Shown in pieces: positions 9,021-17,674 of a stretch of DNA of 64,000 nt (positions are counted from its first letter, which is position 1; every line of letters starts with the position of its first letter). The DNA is from Mesorhizobium amorphae CCNWGS0123 (GTDB taxonomy: Bacteria > Pseudomonadota > Alphaproteobacteria > Rhizobiales > Rhizobiaceae), in the NCBI RefSeq assembly GCF_001686985.1, contig NZ_CP015319.1, positions 38,094 to 102,093 of the forward strand, given 5' to 3'. The notes under the pieces were generated by a model. That model was not told where the DNA came from. It made no database searches and worked only from the letters and a program-made list of their open reading frames with translations. A program made the translations under genes and the position numbers.

Positions 9021-9416
9021 TCAAGCCACACTGCCGTCCTCGTGGTTGTCTGTCCGGCGGTCGGGCGACGAAAAGGAAATGACTGCGCGAAGGGGCTCTT
9101 CACTAGTGCAATGCGCCCAGTGTCTAACGCCACGGGGAATGCGGATGACCGAGCCCGGCGATAGGGGGATGACCTCATCACCCAACAGGTGGTCGCATTC
9201 GCCGGACATCACGAAGAGAAGCTCTTCGCAATTCGGATGCGAGTGGAGAGCATTTCGCTTACCGGGGTAGATCGTAACCACACCGAACGTCTGTTCGGAC
9301 CCAGGCATTTCCTGTTCCCCAACGAGCCATGTGAGGTGTCCCCAGTCCGCGGTGAAATCTGGACCGTCCTTCGTGCTGGCCACACTCGCTGATCCGTTCT
9401 TCTCAACAGCGCTCAT
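9021..9416 (-). CDS. Cupin-domain protein
   Basis: 131 residues when started at the ATG at 9416, which has AAGGAG six bases upstream; an upstream start at 9455 is less likely. LHSHPNCEELLFVMSGECDHLLGDE is cupin motif 1 (two His, Glu), and PGSVIRIPRGVRHWAHC is motif 2 with its His, so a metal site is plausible. First gene of the operon running to the binding protein. Probably an isomerase, lyase or small-molecule sensor of the same pathway; no specific function can be assigned. Confidence 0.85.
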   Translation of the reverse strand: MSAVEKNGSASVASTKDGPDFTADWGHLTWLVGEQEMPGSEQTFGVVTIYPGKRNALHSHPNCEELLFVMSGECDHLLGDEVIPLSPGSVIRIPRGVRHWAHCTSEEPLRAVISFSSPDRRTDNHEDGSVA

Positions 9417-9537
9417 CTCAACTCCTTGGCGACCACCAACTTGCGGCAAATCCATTGCACGGCGGTCCCATTAAACGTCGCCCGCCGTGGCCGCAGCATC
9501 TGAGAAACAGTAGAGGCAGAAAATTCATTCGTCAACG

Positions 9538-9549
9538 ATTGAATACAAT
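9538..9549. promoter_or_regulatory. Candidate GntR/FCD operator
   Basis: ATTGAATACAAT differs by one base from the perfect palindrome ATTGTATACAAT, the type of site bound by many FCD-class GntR regulators. It lies in the AT-rich divergent region between the cupin operon and the GntR gene, about 80 bp before the regulator start, so it could control both directions. Function is inferred. Confidence 0.5.
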
Positions 9550-9631
9550 TTTCTATTTTGCATTTTTTTGGTTGCGTTTCTGTGATTGGTGGCTAAGGTG
9601 GATATCGAACCGATAATGAGGCCGAGCGGAT

Positions 9632-10345
9632 ATGTCGTTGAATGAGCATCTCACGGTGCGGGAACGGACTTACCAAGCCGTCCTTCAGATGATTCTGTCG
9701 GGAGAGCTTGCTCCTGGGGCAGCCATTGACGAACGAGCGCTGATCAACCGCCTGGATGTGAGCCGCACGCCCATCCGTGAGGCTATCGGAGTGCTTGCCA
9801 AGGAGGGGTTGGTCGAGATCGAGCCTTACCGCGGCTTCCGTGTTCGCCGTTTTACGCTGAAGGAAGTTAGCGACCTTTACGAACTAAGACGGGCACTGGA
9901 GAGCTTCGCGATCCGGCTCGCGGTAGAGCATATCTCGAATGCCCATATTGCAAAATTGCAGACGATCCTGAACGCCGGTGTGGACGCGCTGGAGGCTGGT
10001 CAAATGCAAGCCTATGGCGCCCACGATCAGGATTTTCACGAATTGATCGCAGAGCTTTCCGGCAACATCGCTTTGATCGACACGCTGGGTCGACTGTCAC
10101 GCCAAATTCAAATCTGCAGAATGATCGCGAACAAGAGCCCAGAATTTCCGAAGCGAGCAGCCATCGAGAGAGACGAGATTCTTGATGCGCTTATGGCCCG
10201 CGATGCGGACCGCGCGGCAAAATTGATGGACGCTCATATTCTCGACGTCCAGCAAACCTTGCTTCAGCAGCTTTCAGGGAACCTGAATGTGGCCAACGAC
10301 GGAGCCCCACGCAAGTCTGCTCCACGGAAAAAGCAGCGGGACTAA
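9632..10345 (+). CDS. GntR-family transcriptional regulator (FCD/FadR subgroup)
   Basis: 237 residues. N-terminal winged helix: LILSGELAPGAAIDERALINRLDVSRTPIREAI-type sequence with the classic SRTPIREA recognition helix; C-terminal all-helical FCD domain (DLYELRRALESFAIRLA; later HDQDFHELIAELSGN with metal-site His/Asp). Transcribed divergently from the cupin/UPF0261/binding-protein operon and co-directionally with the TIM-barrel and Gfo/Idh genes, so it is the likely local repressor responding to the pathway's substrate. Confidence 0.93.
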   Translation: MSLNEHLTVRERTYQAVLQMILSGELAPGAAIDERALINRLDVSRTPIREAIGVLAKEGLVEIEPYRGFRVRRFTLKEVSDLYELRRALESFAIRLAVEHISNAHIAKLQTILNAGVDALEAGQMQAYGAHDQDFHELIAELSGNIALIDTLGRLSRQIQICRMIANKSPEFPKRAAIERDEILDALMARDADRAAKLMDAHILDVQQTLLQQLSGNLNVANDGAPRKSAPRKKQRD

Positions 10346-10427
10346 AGCTGCGAATTATTCATTATCAGATTCATTGGGAACCCGGCCACGAAAGGGATGC
10401 GGGCAGGATTGAAGGATTCGGCACAAG

Positions 10428-11297
10428 ATGAGCGCACGGCTCACAATTCTAAATTCAATGGCGGGGGACGATTTTGCCTCTGCACTGGACCAGCATCTGG
10501 CTTGGGGGCTGTCTGACCTCGACCTGCGGGATGGCATTTACGGCCATTGGCTCGCTTCGCTCCCGAAAAGTGACGCCATGAAGGCCGAAGCGCAAATTCG
10601 CGAGCGGGGTCTGTCCGTGCACTGCTTGTCCACCTCGATCTTTTACGGCGAGATCGGAAATGGCAGAGACGCTTTCTGCGCGGAACATGTTGCCGAGCTT
10701 GAACACATTATCCCGCTCATCGATGTGTTTCAGCCAAAGTTCGTGAGATTGCTAGCGCCGCAGCTGTCGGCACGACCCAGCGACGATACAGCGATCGAGG
10801 TTATGAAGAACAAATATCCATGGGTCTTTGATCTCTTCCGCGATGCTATTGGTCGCATTAGGGCGGCGGGTGCCAGCGCAACGATCGAAAACGAAGCTTG
10901 GCATTGCGTTCTGTCCCGCCCTCGCGAGTTCACGCAATTCTTTGATGAACTTGGTCTTGGCGATGCGGTTAAGCTGACCTGGGATGTTCAGAATCAGTGG
11001 GCGACAGGCGTTTTCCCAAGTCTGGAAACACTTAACCTGATTGAGCCGCTGGTCGCCTACTACCACGTCAAGGGCGGGCAGCATGCCGATGAGTCGCGTC
11101 GCCTCAGTTGGAATGTCGCGCTTGAGGATGCAAGTTGGCCAATAGGCCAGATCACTCAAGAAGTCGTCGCTCGTGGCCTTTCACCGGTGATCTGTATCAA
11201 TCCCGCACAACATGGCGAGGACAAGCCGGGCTACGACTACCAAGGCATAGTCGAGCGTGACATCGCTTTCATGCGCACAATCAAGGGAATCGCATAA
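10428..11297 (+). CDS. Sugar-phosphate isomerase/epimerase-like TIM-barrel protein
   Basis: 289 residues, AP-endonuclease-2-like fold typical of inosose dehydratases, hydroxypyruvate isomerases and epimerases. Supporting stretches: LDLRDGIYGHWLASLP, ATIENEAWHC (metal-ligand Glu), KLTWDVQNQWATG (Asp ligand) and VAYYHVKGGQHADESRR (His ligand). Its stop overlaps the start of the following dehydrogenase by one base, so the two act together; such pairs interconvert cyclitols or keto-sugars. Substrate unknown. Confidence 0.85.
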   Translation: MSARLTILNSMAGDDFASALDQHLAWGLSDLDLRDGIYGHWLASLPKSDAMKAEAQIRERGLSVHCLSTSIFYGEIGNGRDAFCAEHVAELEHIIPLIDVFQPKFVRLLAPQLSARPSDDTAIEVMKNKYPWVFDLFRDAIGRIRAAGASATIENEAWHCVLSRPREFTQFFDELGLGDAVKLTWDVQNQWATGVFPSLETLNLIEPLVAYYHVKGGQHADESRRLSWNVALEDASWPIGQITQEVVARGLSPVICINPAQHGEDKPGYDYQGIVERDIAFMRTIKGIA

Positions 11298-12331
11298 TGG
11301 GGTATCAGAGGGGATACGAGGACCGCATTAAGGTCGGCATGGTGGGGATCGGCTCGCACTCATATCGTAACATCCTTCCCGCATTAACCTATTTGCCAGT
11401 CGAGCTTGTGGCCATCTGCGATCTGGATCCGGCGCTGGCGGCAAAGACCGCTCGCCAGTACGGCGTCGCTGCGACCTATTCCGACATGGATGAAATGCTC
11501 AATTCAGGGACAATCGAGGCAGTTCTACTGTGCGTCTCTCCGAAAATGCATCCAGTGTTGGCCGCTAAGGCATTGGCTTCGGGCCATCATGTGTGGATGG
11601 AAAAGCCTGCGGCCACATCGTCAGCCGACGTTCGGAGCATGCTTGATGCGCGCGGAGATCGCGTCTGCGTTGTGGGCTACAAGAAAGCTTTTATGCCAGC
11701 AACGCGGAAGGCCGTCGAACTGATTTCGCTGCCCGAAACAGGAAAGGTGTTGAGCATCTTGGCCACGTATTCCATGTCGATTCCAATCGGAGACGATGCA
11801 CGGGATTCACGATGGGTGATCGACGGATGCCACCCCCTCGCCGTGATGCTGGAGCTCGGCGGCGCCGTGGAGGCCGTCACGACTCATCGCGGAGCCAGAG
11901 GCGGAGGCAGCCTCATACTCCACTACGCATCAGGCGCGATCGGCAATTTTCACCTCGCAGAAGGCGCTCCGGTCTACCAGCCGTCGGAGCGGTACGTTGT
12001 CTACTCCGAGAACGCTTCGGTGACGATCGACAATGGCGCCACCGTTGCGTTCCAGAGAGGCATCCCCTTTGATTACGAGACCGGAACCAGCTTCGCCCCG
12101 CCGGGAACTGACTCCGGAGCGGTGGTGTGGCAAGCACAGAACATGATGAGCACGCTAGAGAACAGAGGGGAGTTCTTGCAAGGAATCTACGGCGAGTTGT
12201 TCCACTTCCTGCAGTCCATCCAACGCCGCACGCGCGCGACGGTGGGTACCCTAGAGCAGGCTCTTCAGATTAGCCGTATCTATGAGGCAGCGCTAATCTC
12301 AGATGGGACGCGCGTGCAGATAGCGAACTGA
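11297..12331 (+). CDS. Gfo/Idh/MocA family oxidoreductase
   Basis: 344 residues. Rossmann start VGMVGIGSHSYRNILPAL; catalytic-lysine motif HHVWMEKPAATS; GCHPLAVMLELGG contains the C-terminal-domain histidine. Distinct from the dehydrogenase at 1141-2148. ATG overlaps the TAA of the preceding TIM-barrel gene by one base. Probably oxidises a sugar, cyclitol or opine imported by the neighbouring ABC transporter. Confidence 0.9.
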   Translation: MGYQRGYEDRIKVGMVGIGSHSYRNILPALTYLPVELVAICDLDPALAAKTARQYGVAATYSDMDEMLNSGTIEAVLLCVSPKMHPVLAAKALASGHHVWMEKPAATSSADVRSMLDARGDRVCVVGYKKAFMPATRKAVELISLPETGKVLSILATYSMSIPIGDDARDSRWVIDGCHPLAVMLELGGAVEAVTTHRGARGGGSLILHYASGAIGNFHLAEGAPVYQPSERYVVYSENASVTIDNGATVAFQRGIPFDYETGTSFAPPGTDSGAVVWQAQNMMSTLENRGEFLQGIYGELFHFLQSIQRRTRATVGTLEQALQISRIYEAALISDGTRVQIAN

Positions 12332-12607
12332 TCTTGGACGGATTTTTGCCTTGAAGCGGCCTTGTTCAACGTCCCGATGGACAGCTGGGTCCGGGGTCAT
12401 CTCAACGAGCCGCCTCAGCAGCGCCTTGCGATCCCGTAAGAGCCGGGGGCATTCCGATCGCTTCATTGAAAAAAGGCGATCGACCGCGAGGTATCACCTC
12501 GGCGTGCAAATAGCCCGGGCCGTCCTTGTCGGACGCTCGGCCCATTTTCAGTCTCTTCCTTATAGTTAGCCAAGAAAGTGCGGATCATTGGGTATCCTGG
12601 CAATTAT
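12332..12607. other. Intergenic, no gene seen
   Basis: About 275 bp after the dehydrogenase. There is an imperfect GC-rich inverted repeat around 12510-12542 (GGCCGTCC facing GGACG then CGGCC) that could act as a weak terminator. No coding signal on either strand. Confidence 0.3.
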
Positions 12608-12844
12608 TCACGCGTCGATATCATCCGCGCGCTCCGCAGGGAAACCAGGCGCCCTAATACGAATGACGGCATTCTTGGAAGCAAAGTAATGCAACAGGCC
12701 GCCTTTGCTGATGCCGGCTTCCTTGGCAACGTCCGCCAAATTCATGCGCACCACGCCATCCTCCATGACGATCTTGTTCGCCGCACTGATCAGGGGCGTA
12801 GCGAACCAATGAGTAAATCCCGTCAGGCTACCTTTTATAGCCAC
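12608..12844 (-). pseudogene. Truncated TetR-family regulator
   Basis: 78 residues reading MNLADVAKEAGISKGGLLHYFASK, a TetR DNA-binding domain closely like that of the intact regulator at 29123-29731 (MTLAEVATEAGISKGGLLHYFSSK). After the recognition helix the frame jumps to GFPAERADDID, which matches a point about 35 residues further along in the intact paralogue (SFPAEGADDIAAA), then stops. An internal deletion has removed the intervening helices and nothing of the ligand-binding domain remains, so it is a relic. Confidence 0.8.
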
Positions 12845-12848
12845 CTAT

Positions 12849-12862
12849 ACCAACCGGTTGGT
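12849..12862. promoter_or_regulatory. Perfect 14-bp palindrome upstream of tetR relic
   Basis: ACCAACCGGTTGGT lies directly upstream of the TetR remnant and overlaps the edge of the binding-protein remnant. It has the size and symmetry of a TetR-family operator, possibly the ancestral autoregulatory site. Whether any surviving regulator uses it is unknown. Confidence 0.45.
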
Positions 12863-13020
12863 CTGGCCGAAGCCCTGCTGCGCGACGAGGGCGGTTTAAT
12901 CGTGCCGTTCTTCAACAAGTTCATAGAAGCAACGTGGCGGATGTGAAAGATTTAATGACGCATCCAGCGCGGGATATCTGCAATAGCTACGCGTTAGTCC
13001 AGTATTGGCTCCAAGCCTGA
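12863..13020 (+). pseudogene. Frameshifted C-terminal remnant of an ABC binding protein
   Basis: One frame reads LLRDEGGLIVPFFNKFIEAT; another, ending in TGA at 13018-13020, reads HPARDICNSYALVQYWLQA. They match consecutive parts of the C-terminus of the intact binding protein at 5278-6867 (VRDEGGMICPFFADFIDAT and AHPAGDLMNGYALAECW). So the binding-protein gene that once headed the permease operon has been reduced to about 50 codons with a frameshift; the permease start follows 5 bp later. Confidence 0.8.
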
Positions 13021-13025
13021 AAAGT

Positions 13026-13991
13026 ATGCTTATGTCCTCCCCCATCCTGAAGCTAATTGCCCAGCGCATTGCGCTGGGCATCCTCCTTTTGCTGGCCATT
13101 TCGGTCCTGATTTTCGCCGGCACGCAAATACTGCCCGGCGACGTCGCGCAAGCCATTCTGGGACAATCGGCAACGCCCCAGTCGCTTGCCAATCTGCGCG
13201 AACAGCTCGGGCTGAACGACCCGGCCTATATCAGGTATTTCCATTGGCTCGGCGGCGTGCTGACCGGCGACCTTGGCACCGCCATGTCGAGCGGGCAGGA
13301 TATCGCCACCTCGATCAAGGGACGGCTGTGGAACACGCTGTTCCTCGCGTTCTGGGCGGCGATCGTCGCCGTGCCGCTGGCGATCATCCTCGGCCTGATC
13401 GCGGTGCGTTACCGCAATGGCTGGATCGACAAGCTGATCTCCGGACTGGCGCTCGCCTCGACCTCCTTCCCGGAGTTCTTCGTCGGCTATGTGCTGGTCT
13501 ATTTCTTCGCCGTGAAATGGCAGATCTTCCCCGCCATCTCGACCGTCTATGACGGCATGCCTTTCGGCGAGCGGATGCAGGCGATCGCCTTGCCGGCGGC
13601 GGCACTGACGCTGGTGGTGCTGGCTCACATGATGCGGATGACACGCGCGGCGATCCTCAACGTCATGCAGTCAGCCTATGTCGAGACGGCCGAACTGAAA
13701 GGCCTATCGGCGTTCAACGTCATCCGCAGGCACGCCTTCCCCAATGCGATCGCGCCGATCATCAACGTCGTGATGCTCAACCTCGCCTATCTGATCGTCG
13801 GCGTCGTCGTGGTCGAGGTGATCTTCGTCTACCCGGGCATGGGGCAGTATCTCGTCGACCACGTCACCAAGCGCGACGTGCCGGTGGTGCAGGCGGTCGG
13901 CCTGATCTTCGCCGCCGTCTACATCAGCCTGAACATCATTGCGGACATAGGGGCCATCGTCGCCAATCCGCGCCTCAGACATCCGAAATAG
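13026..13991 (+). CDS. ABC transporter permease (DppB/OppB type)
   Basis: 321 residues from the ATG at 13026 (13032 is an alternative; a TTG at 13005 would overlap the binding-protein remnant and is rejected). Six membrane segments are apparent, the first at about residues 10-32. GQSATPQSLANLREQLGLNDP is the typical periplasmic loop of the DppB group, and ELKGLSAFNVIRRHAFPNA is the EAA loop that contacts the ATPase. First intact gene of a permease-permease-ATPase operon for a peptide, opine or similar solute. Confidence 0.93.
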   Translation: MLMSSPILKLIAQRIALGILLLLAISVLIFAGTQILPGDVAQAILGQSATPQSLANLREQLGLNDPAYIRYFHWLGGVLTGDLGTAMSSGQDIATSIKGRLWNTLFLAFWAAIVAVPLAIILGLIAVRYRNGWIDKLISGLALASTSFPEFFVGYVLVYFFAVKWQIFPAISTVYDGMPFGERMQAIALPAAALTLVVLAHMMRMTRAAILNVMQSAYVETAELKGLSAFNVIRRHAFPNAIAPIINVVMLNLAYLIVGVVVVEVIFVYPGMGQYLVDHVTKRDVPVVQAVGLIFAAVYISLNIIADIGAIVANPRLRHPK

Positions 13992-14000
13992 GGGGCGGGT

Positions 14001-14825
14001 ATGCTCGATATCAAACGCATCCCGATCCCCGCGCTGATCGGCATCGTGCTGACGACACTGTTCGTTCTGGCGGCGATCTTCGCGCCCTTCATCGCGCCAC
14101 ACGGTAATGGCGAGATCGTCGGCGACGTCTGGGAACCGATGTCGGCCGGACACTGGCTCGGCACCGACAATCTCGGCCGTGACCTGCTGTCGCGCATGAT
14201 CTACGGCGCCCGCATCACCCTGTTTATCGCCGTGCTGGCCACCGCGCTGTCGTTCTCGCTCGGCGCCATTCTCGGCTTCTCGGCGGCGGTTTTCGGCGGC
14301 TGGTACGACACTCTGCTGTCGCGGCTTGTCGATCTCCTGATGTCGATTCCGACGCTGATCATGGGCCTCGTCGTGCTTTCGGTGCTGCCGACCAACCTGG
14401 TGACGCTGATCCTGGTCATGGGCATTCTCGACTCGACCCGCGTTTATCGCCTGTCGCGAGCGGTGGCCGTCGACATCAACGTCATGGACTATGTCGAGGC
14501 CGCCAAATTGCGCGGCGAAGGCAGCGGCTGGATCATCTTCCGCGAGATCCTGCCCAATGCGCTGTCGCCGCTGGTTTCGGAACTCGGCCTGCGCTTCATC
14601 TACGCGGTGCTGTTCCTCTCGACGCTGTCGTTCCTCGGCCTTGGCGTACAGCCGCCCGACGCCGACTGGGGCGGCATGGTCAAGGAAAACAAGGACGGCA
14701 TCGTCTTCGGCATCGGGGCGGCCCTAATCCCCGCCGCGGCAATCGCCGCGCTGGCAATCTCGGTCAACCTTGTCGCCGACTGGATCCTCAATCGCACGAC
14801 AAGCCTGAAGGGAGGACGCGGGTGA
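14001..14825 (+). CDS. ABC transporter permease (DppC/OppC type)
   Basis: 274 residues. N-terminal membrane segment, then HWLGTDNLGRDLLSRMIYGARI, the signature of DppC-class permeases, and AAKLRGEGSGWIIFREILPNA, the EAA cytoplasmic loop. Ten bases after the preceding permease; its TGA overlaps the ATPase start. Confidence 0.95.
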   Translation: MLDIKRIPIPALIGIVLTTLFVLAAIFAPFIAPHGNGEIVGDVWEPMSAGHWLGTDNLGRDLLSRMIYGARITLFIAVLATALSFSLGAILGFSAAVFGGWYDTLLSRLVDLLMSIPTLIMGLVVLSVLPTNLVTLILVMGILDSTRVYRLSRAVAVDINVMDYVEAAKLRGEGSGWIIFREILPNALSPLVSELGLRFIYAVLFLSTLSFLGLGVQPPDADWGGMVKENKDGIVFGIGAALIPAAAIAALAISVNLVADWILNRTTSLKGGRG

Positions 14826-16480
14826 TGGCCGACACAAAAGCAAAGCCCGGCCTGCTGCTCGACATCCGCAATCTGCGTATCGAGGCGACGGTGTTCCCGC
14901 CAGGCGAGCCGCCGAAGAACATCGTGCTCGTCCATGACGTGTCGCTGACGCTCGAAAAGGGCAAGGTGCTCGGCCTGATCGGCGAGTCCGGCGCCGGCAA
15001 GTCGACCATAGGCCTGTCATCCATGGGCTATGGCCGAGGCGGCGTGCGCATTACCGGCGGTGAGGTCATCCTCAACGGCCGCGATATCCTCAAGGGCGGC
15101 AAGGAAGGTTTTCGCAAATTGCGCGGCCGCGAGGTCTGCTATGTCGCGCAATCGGCTGCAGCGGCCTTCAACCCGGCGCACAAGCTCATGGACCAGGTGG
15201 TGGAAGCCACGCTGCTGCATGGCACGGCGACACGGGCCGAGGCCGAAAAACGCGCCGTCGCGCTGTTCAAGAAGCTCAGCCTGCCAAACCCCGAAACCAT
15301 CGGCGAGCGCTTCCCGCACCAGGTCTCCGGCGGCCAGTTGCAGCGCGTAATGACGGCGATGGCGCTCTGCTCGGAGCCCGACCTGATCGTCTTCGACGAG
15401 CCGACCACGGCGCTCGACGTGACGACGCAGATCGACGTGCTGGCGGCAATCAAGGACGCCATACGCGATACCCATGTGGCGGCTTTGTACATCACCCACG
15501 ACCTCGCCGTGGTTGCCCAGGTGTCGGACGAGATCATGGTGCTGCGGGACGGTAAGAGTGTGGAACACGGCGAAACCCATCAGATCATCAAGGCGCCACG
15601 CATGGACTACACGAAGGCGTTGGTGTCGGTGCGCTCGATCGAACATGGGGAGAAGAAGCCGACGCCGAAGCCACTATTGTCGGTGAGGAATGCTACAGCC
15701 GCTTATGGAGGCGGAGTGGTGAAGGTTTTGCAGAACGTCTCGGTTGACGTCCATCCCGGCCAGACACTCGCTGTGGTGGGAGAGTCGGGCTCTGGCAAAT
15801 CCACTCTGGCCCGCGTCGTGACAGGGCTGCTGCCGCCCATCGCTGGAAGCATTACCTTTGCCGGCCGTACGCTGGCACCCAGGCTCGCCGAGCGATCCAA
15901 GGATGATCTTCGCGAATTGCAGATGATCTATCAGATGGCCGATGTGGCGATGAACCCGCGCCAGACGGTCGGCACCATCATCGGCCGGCCGCTGGAGTTC
16001 TATTTTGGCATGCGCGGCCGCGAGCGCGACAAGCGCGTCGCCGAACTGCTCGACGAGATCGAGATGGGCAAGGGTTTTGTCGACCGCTATCCGGCGGAAC
16101 TTTCGGGCGGCCAGAAGCAGCGCGTCTGCATCGCCCGCTCGCTTGCCGCCAAGCCGAAGCTGATCATCTGCGACGAGGTGACATCGGCGCTCGATCCGCT
16201 TGTAGCCGATGGCATCCTCAAGCTGTTGCTCCGCCTGCAGGAGATCGAAGAGGTGGCGTATCTGTTCATCACGCACGATCTCGCGACTGTGAAGTCGATC
16301 GCCGATTCCATCGCCGTCATGTACCGCGGCGAGGTGGTGCGCTATGGGCCGAAGAGCCAGGTACTGATTCGGCCGTTTGATGCATATACCGACCTCCTGC
16401 TGTCGTCGGTTCCAGAAATGGAGGTTGGTTGGCTGGAAAAGGCGATCAAGGGACGCCGTATCGGGAGCGGGGGACACTGA
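14825..16480 (+). CDS. Double ABC ATPase (DppD-DppF type fusion)
   Basis: 551 residues from the ATG at 14825 (GTG at 14822 is also possible), GGAGG just upstream. Two complete nucleotide-binding domains in tandem. First: GESGAGKST, signature VSGGQLQRV, Walker B LIVFDEP. Second: GESGSGKST, signature LSGGQKQRV, Walker B LIICDEV. The second Walker B has Val where Pro is usual, which is tolerated. It energises uptake through the two permeases. The second half is closely similar to the ATPase fragment at 35.3 kb. Confidence 0.95.
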   Translation: MADTKAKPGLLLDIRNLRIEATVFPPGEPPKNIVLVHDVSLTLEKGKVLGLIGESGAGKSTIGLSSMGYGRGGVRITGGEVILNGRDILKGGKEGFRKLRGREVCYVAQSAAAAFNPAHKLMDQVVEATLLHGTATRAEAEKRAVALFKKLSLPNPETIGERFPHQVSGGQLQRVMTAMALCSEPDLIVFDEPTTALDVTTQIDVLAAIKDAIRDTHVAALYITHDLAVVAQVSDEIMVLRDGKSVEHGETHQIIKAPRMDYTKALVSVRSIEHGEKKPTPKPLLSVRNATAAYGGGVVKVLQNVSVDVHPGQTLAVVGESGSGKSTLARVVTGLLPPIAGSITFAGRTLAPRLAERSKDDLRELQMIYQMADVAMNPRQTVGTIIGRPLEFYFGMRGRERDKRVAELLDEIEMGKGFVDRYPAELSGGQKQRVCIARSLAAKPKLIICDEVTSALDPLVADGILKLLLRLQEIEEVAYLFITHDLATVKSIADSIAVMYRGEVVRYGPKSQVLIRPFDAYTDLLLSSVPEMEVGWLEKAIKGRRIGSGGH

Positions 16481-17280
16481 GCTTCACTCGGACGCCGGGA
16501 TTAGGCTCCATGCTGCCTAGTAGTTTCACGCATCGTACCAATATTGCCGACCGGTTGCAAAATAAGTAGGCACTCCAGCGCTCCAGGGAGTTAGGCAGAA
16601 ATTTGTTGCCGGCTCCGTATTGGCAAGGTCCAGAAGAGTTCGTGGATCACGTTGCTTGGTGCCGCGAAATATGACGACAAGCCTGAAATGATTGCCGCTC
16701 ACTCGTCAGCTGTGATGATCGATGTGGCATCAAACAGAAGGTGAAATCAGTTGAACTGGTTGGCACCGATGGCAGGCAGCAGCGCTACTTATCTTAAAGC
16801 TGATGAAGGGCAGGGTCGATCTCCTGCCGTTCTTGACGCCTGCGGTAATCGAAAGGCCGGGCAAAATACGACGAGATGTGAGTTGCGCTCGGCCGTCCTC
16901 TGGTTAAGCGCCTGGGAAGAAGGCAACGACAGTGTATCGGAGGACGACGAGATAAACGAAGAGAGACCCGTCTTCAGCAGCCAGCAGCTCTAAAACAACA
17001 AGACGGTCGTGCCGTCTTACCGGCTCTCGGACGTGGCGAACCATCTTCGTGGCCTGGGTTCAACGCAGAGGGTGCGCCAGCGGAGGGCTGATGCGAGGTG
17101 CTCGAGCTGACGCCAGCGGTCAGAGCTTTGGGGATTGGGGGGCAACTTCGTACTGCCAACAATTTCGGAATGGTTGGCCCCGCCTCAAGGCGGGGCCTGT
17201 TCGGGATCAGTGCCGGTCCGGACGGACCATATCAGCTGCCCTAGAAACGGCGTGCTGAGTAACGACGCTCCAATCTGATC
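16481..17280. other. Intergenic, no convincing gene
   Basis: 800 bp between two converging operons. Short frames occur, the longest about 80 residues at 16751-16993, but with no family similarity or ribosome site that I can see. The only structured element is the hairpin at 17176-17197. Confidence 0.5.
17176..17197. terminator. GC-rich hairpin, possible terminator
   Basis: GGCCCCGCCT and AGGCGGGGCC form a perfect 10-bp stem around a 2-nt spacer. It lies between the converging ABC operon and ferredoxin operon. No proper T-run follows on either strand, so termination activity is uncertain. Confidence 0.45.
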
Positions 17281-17604
17281 TTATCCCACATCCACGTAGA
17301 TCACGCCATCCTCGATTTTCGTGGCATACGTCTTGAGGTTGATACACGCAGGCGGGTTAAGTGCTTCGCCCGTCCTGAAATCAAAGCTGCCTGCATGGCG
17401 TGGACATTCTATAGTATGATTCATGACGAAGCCGTCGGACATGCGCGCATGCTCATGTGTGCAGGTGTCATCCGTCGCATAACACCGATCCTCAGCAGTT
17501 CGGAAAATGGCAAAACTTTTTGTACCGTAGTCCCACCGCTTAACATCGTTCTTTGGAACATCCGTCACGCTCAATGCTTTGATCCAATTTGAATTATTGG
17601 ACAC
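17281..17604 (-). CDS. MocE-type Rieske [2Fe-2S] ferredoxin
   Basis: 107 residues. Cluster ligands are in CTHEHARMSDG and CPRHAGSFDF (Cys-x-His and Cys-x-x-His), the Rieske pattern, and GEALNPPACINLKTYATKIEDG is the typical C-terminal strand region of the MocE group. It carries electrons from an FAD reductase to an oxygenase. Last gene of the minus-strand locus from 23567; two FAD ferredoxin reductases and a membrane hydroxylase that could be its partners lie in the same locus. MocE itself acts in rhizopine (O-methyl-scyllo-inosamine) demethylation in rhizobia; orthology of function is inferred. Confidence 0.9.
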   Translation of the reverse strand: MSNNSNWIKALSVTDVPKNDVKRWDYGTKSFAIFRTAEDRCYATDDTCTHEHARMSDGFVMNHTIECPRHAGSFDFRTGEALNPPACINLKTYATKIEDGVIYVDVG

Positions 17605-17674
17605 TATCTAGATCCTTTCACGTTCTGCAGGATGAATGACAACGCTGGCGCGGCGCCATTTACTGAAGTTCGGC

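Noticed and set aside
16751..16993. 80-residue frame as a gene
   Set aside because: No ribosome site, no family similarity, and composition like the surrounding non-coding sequence.
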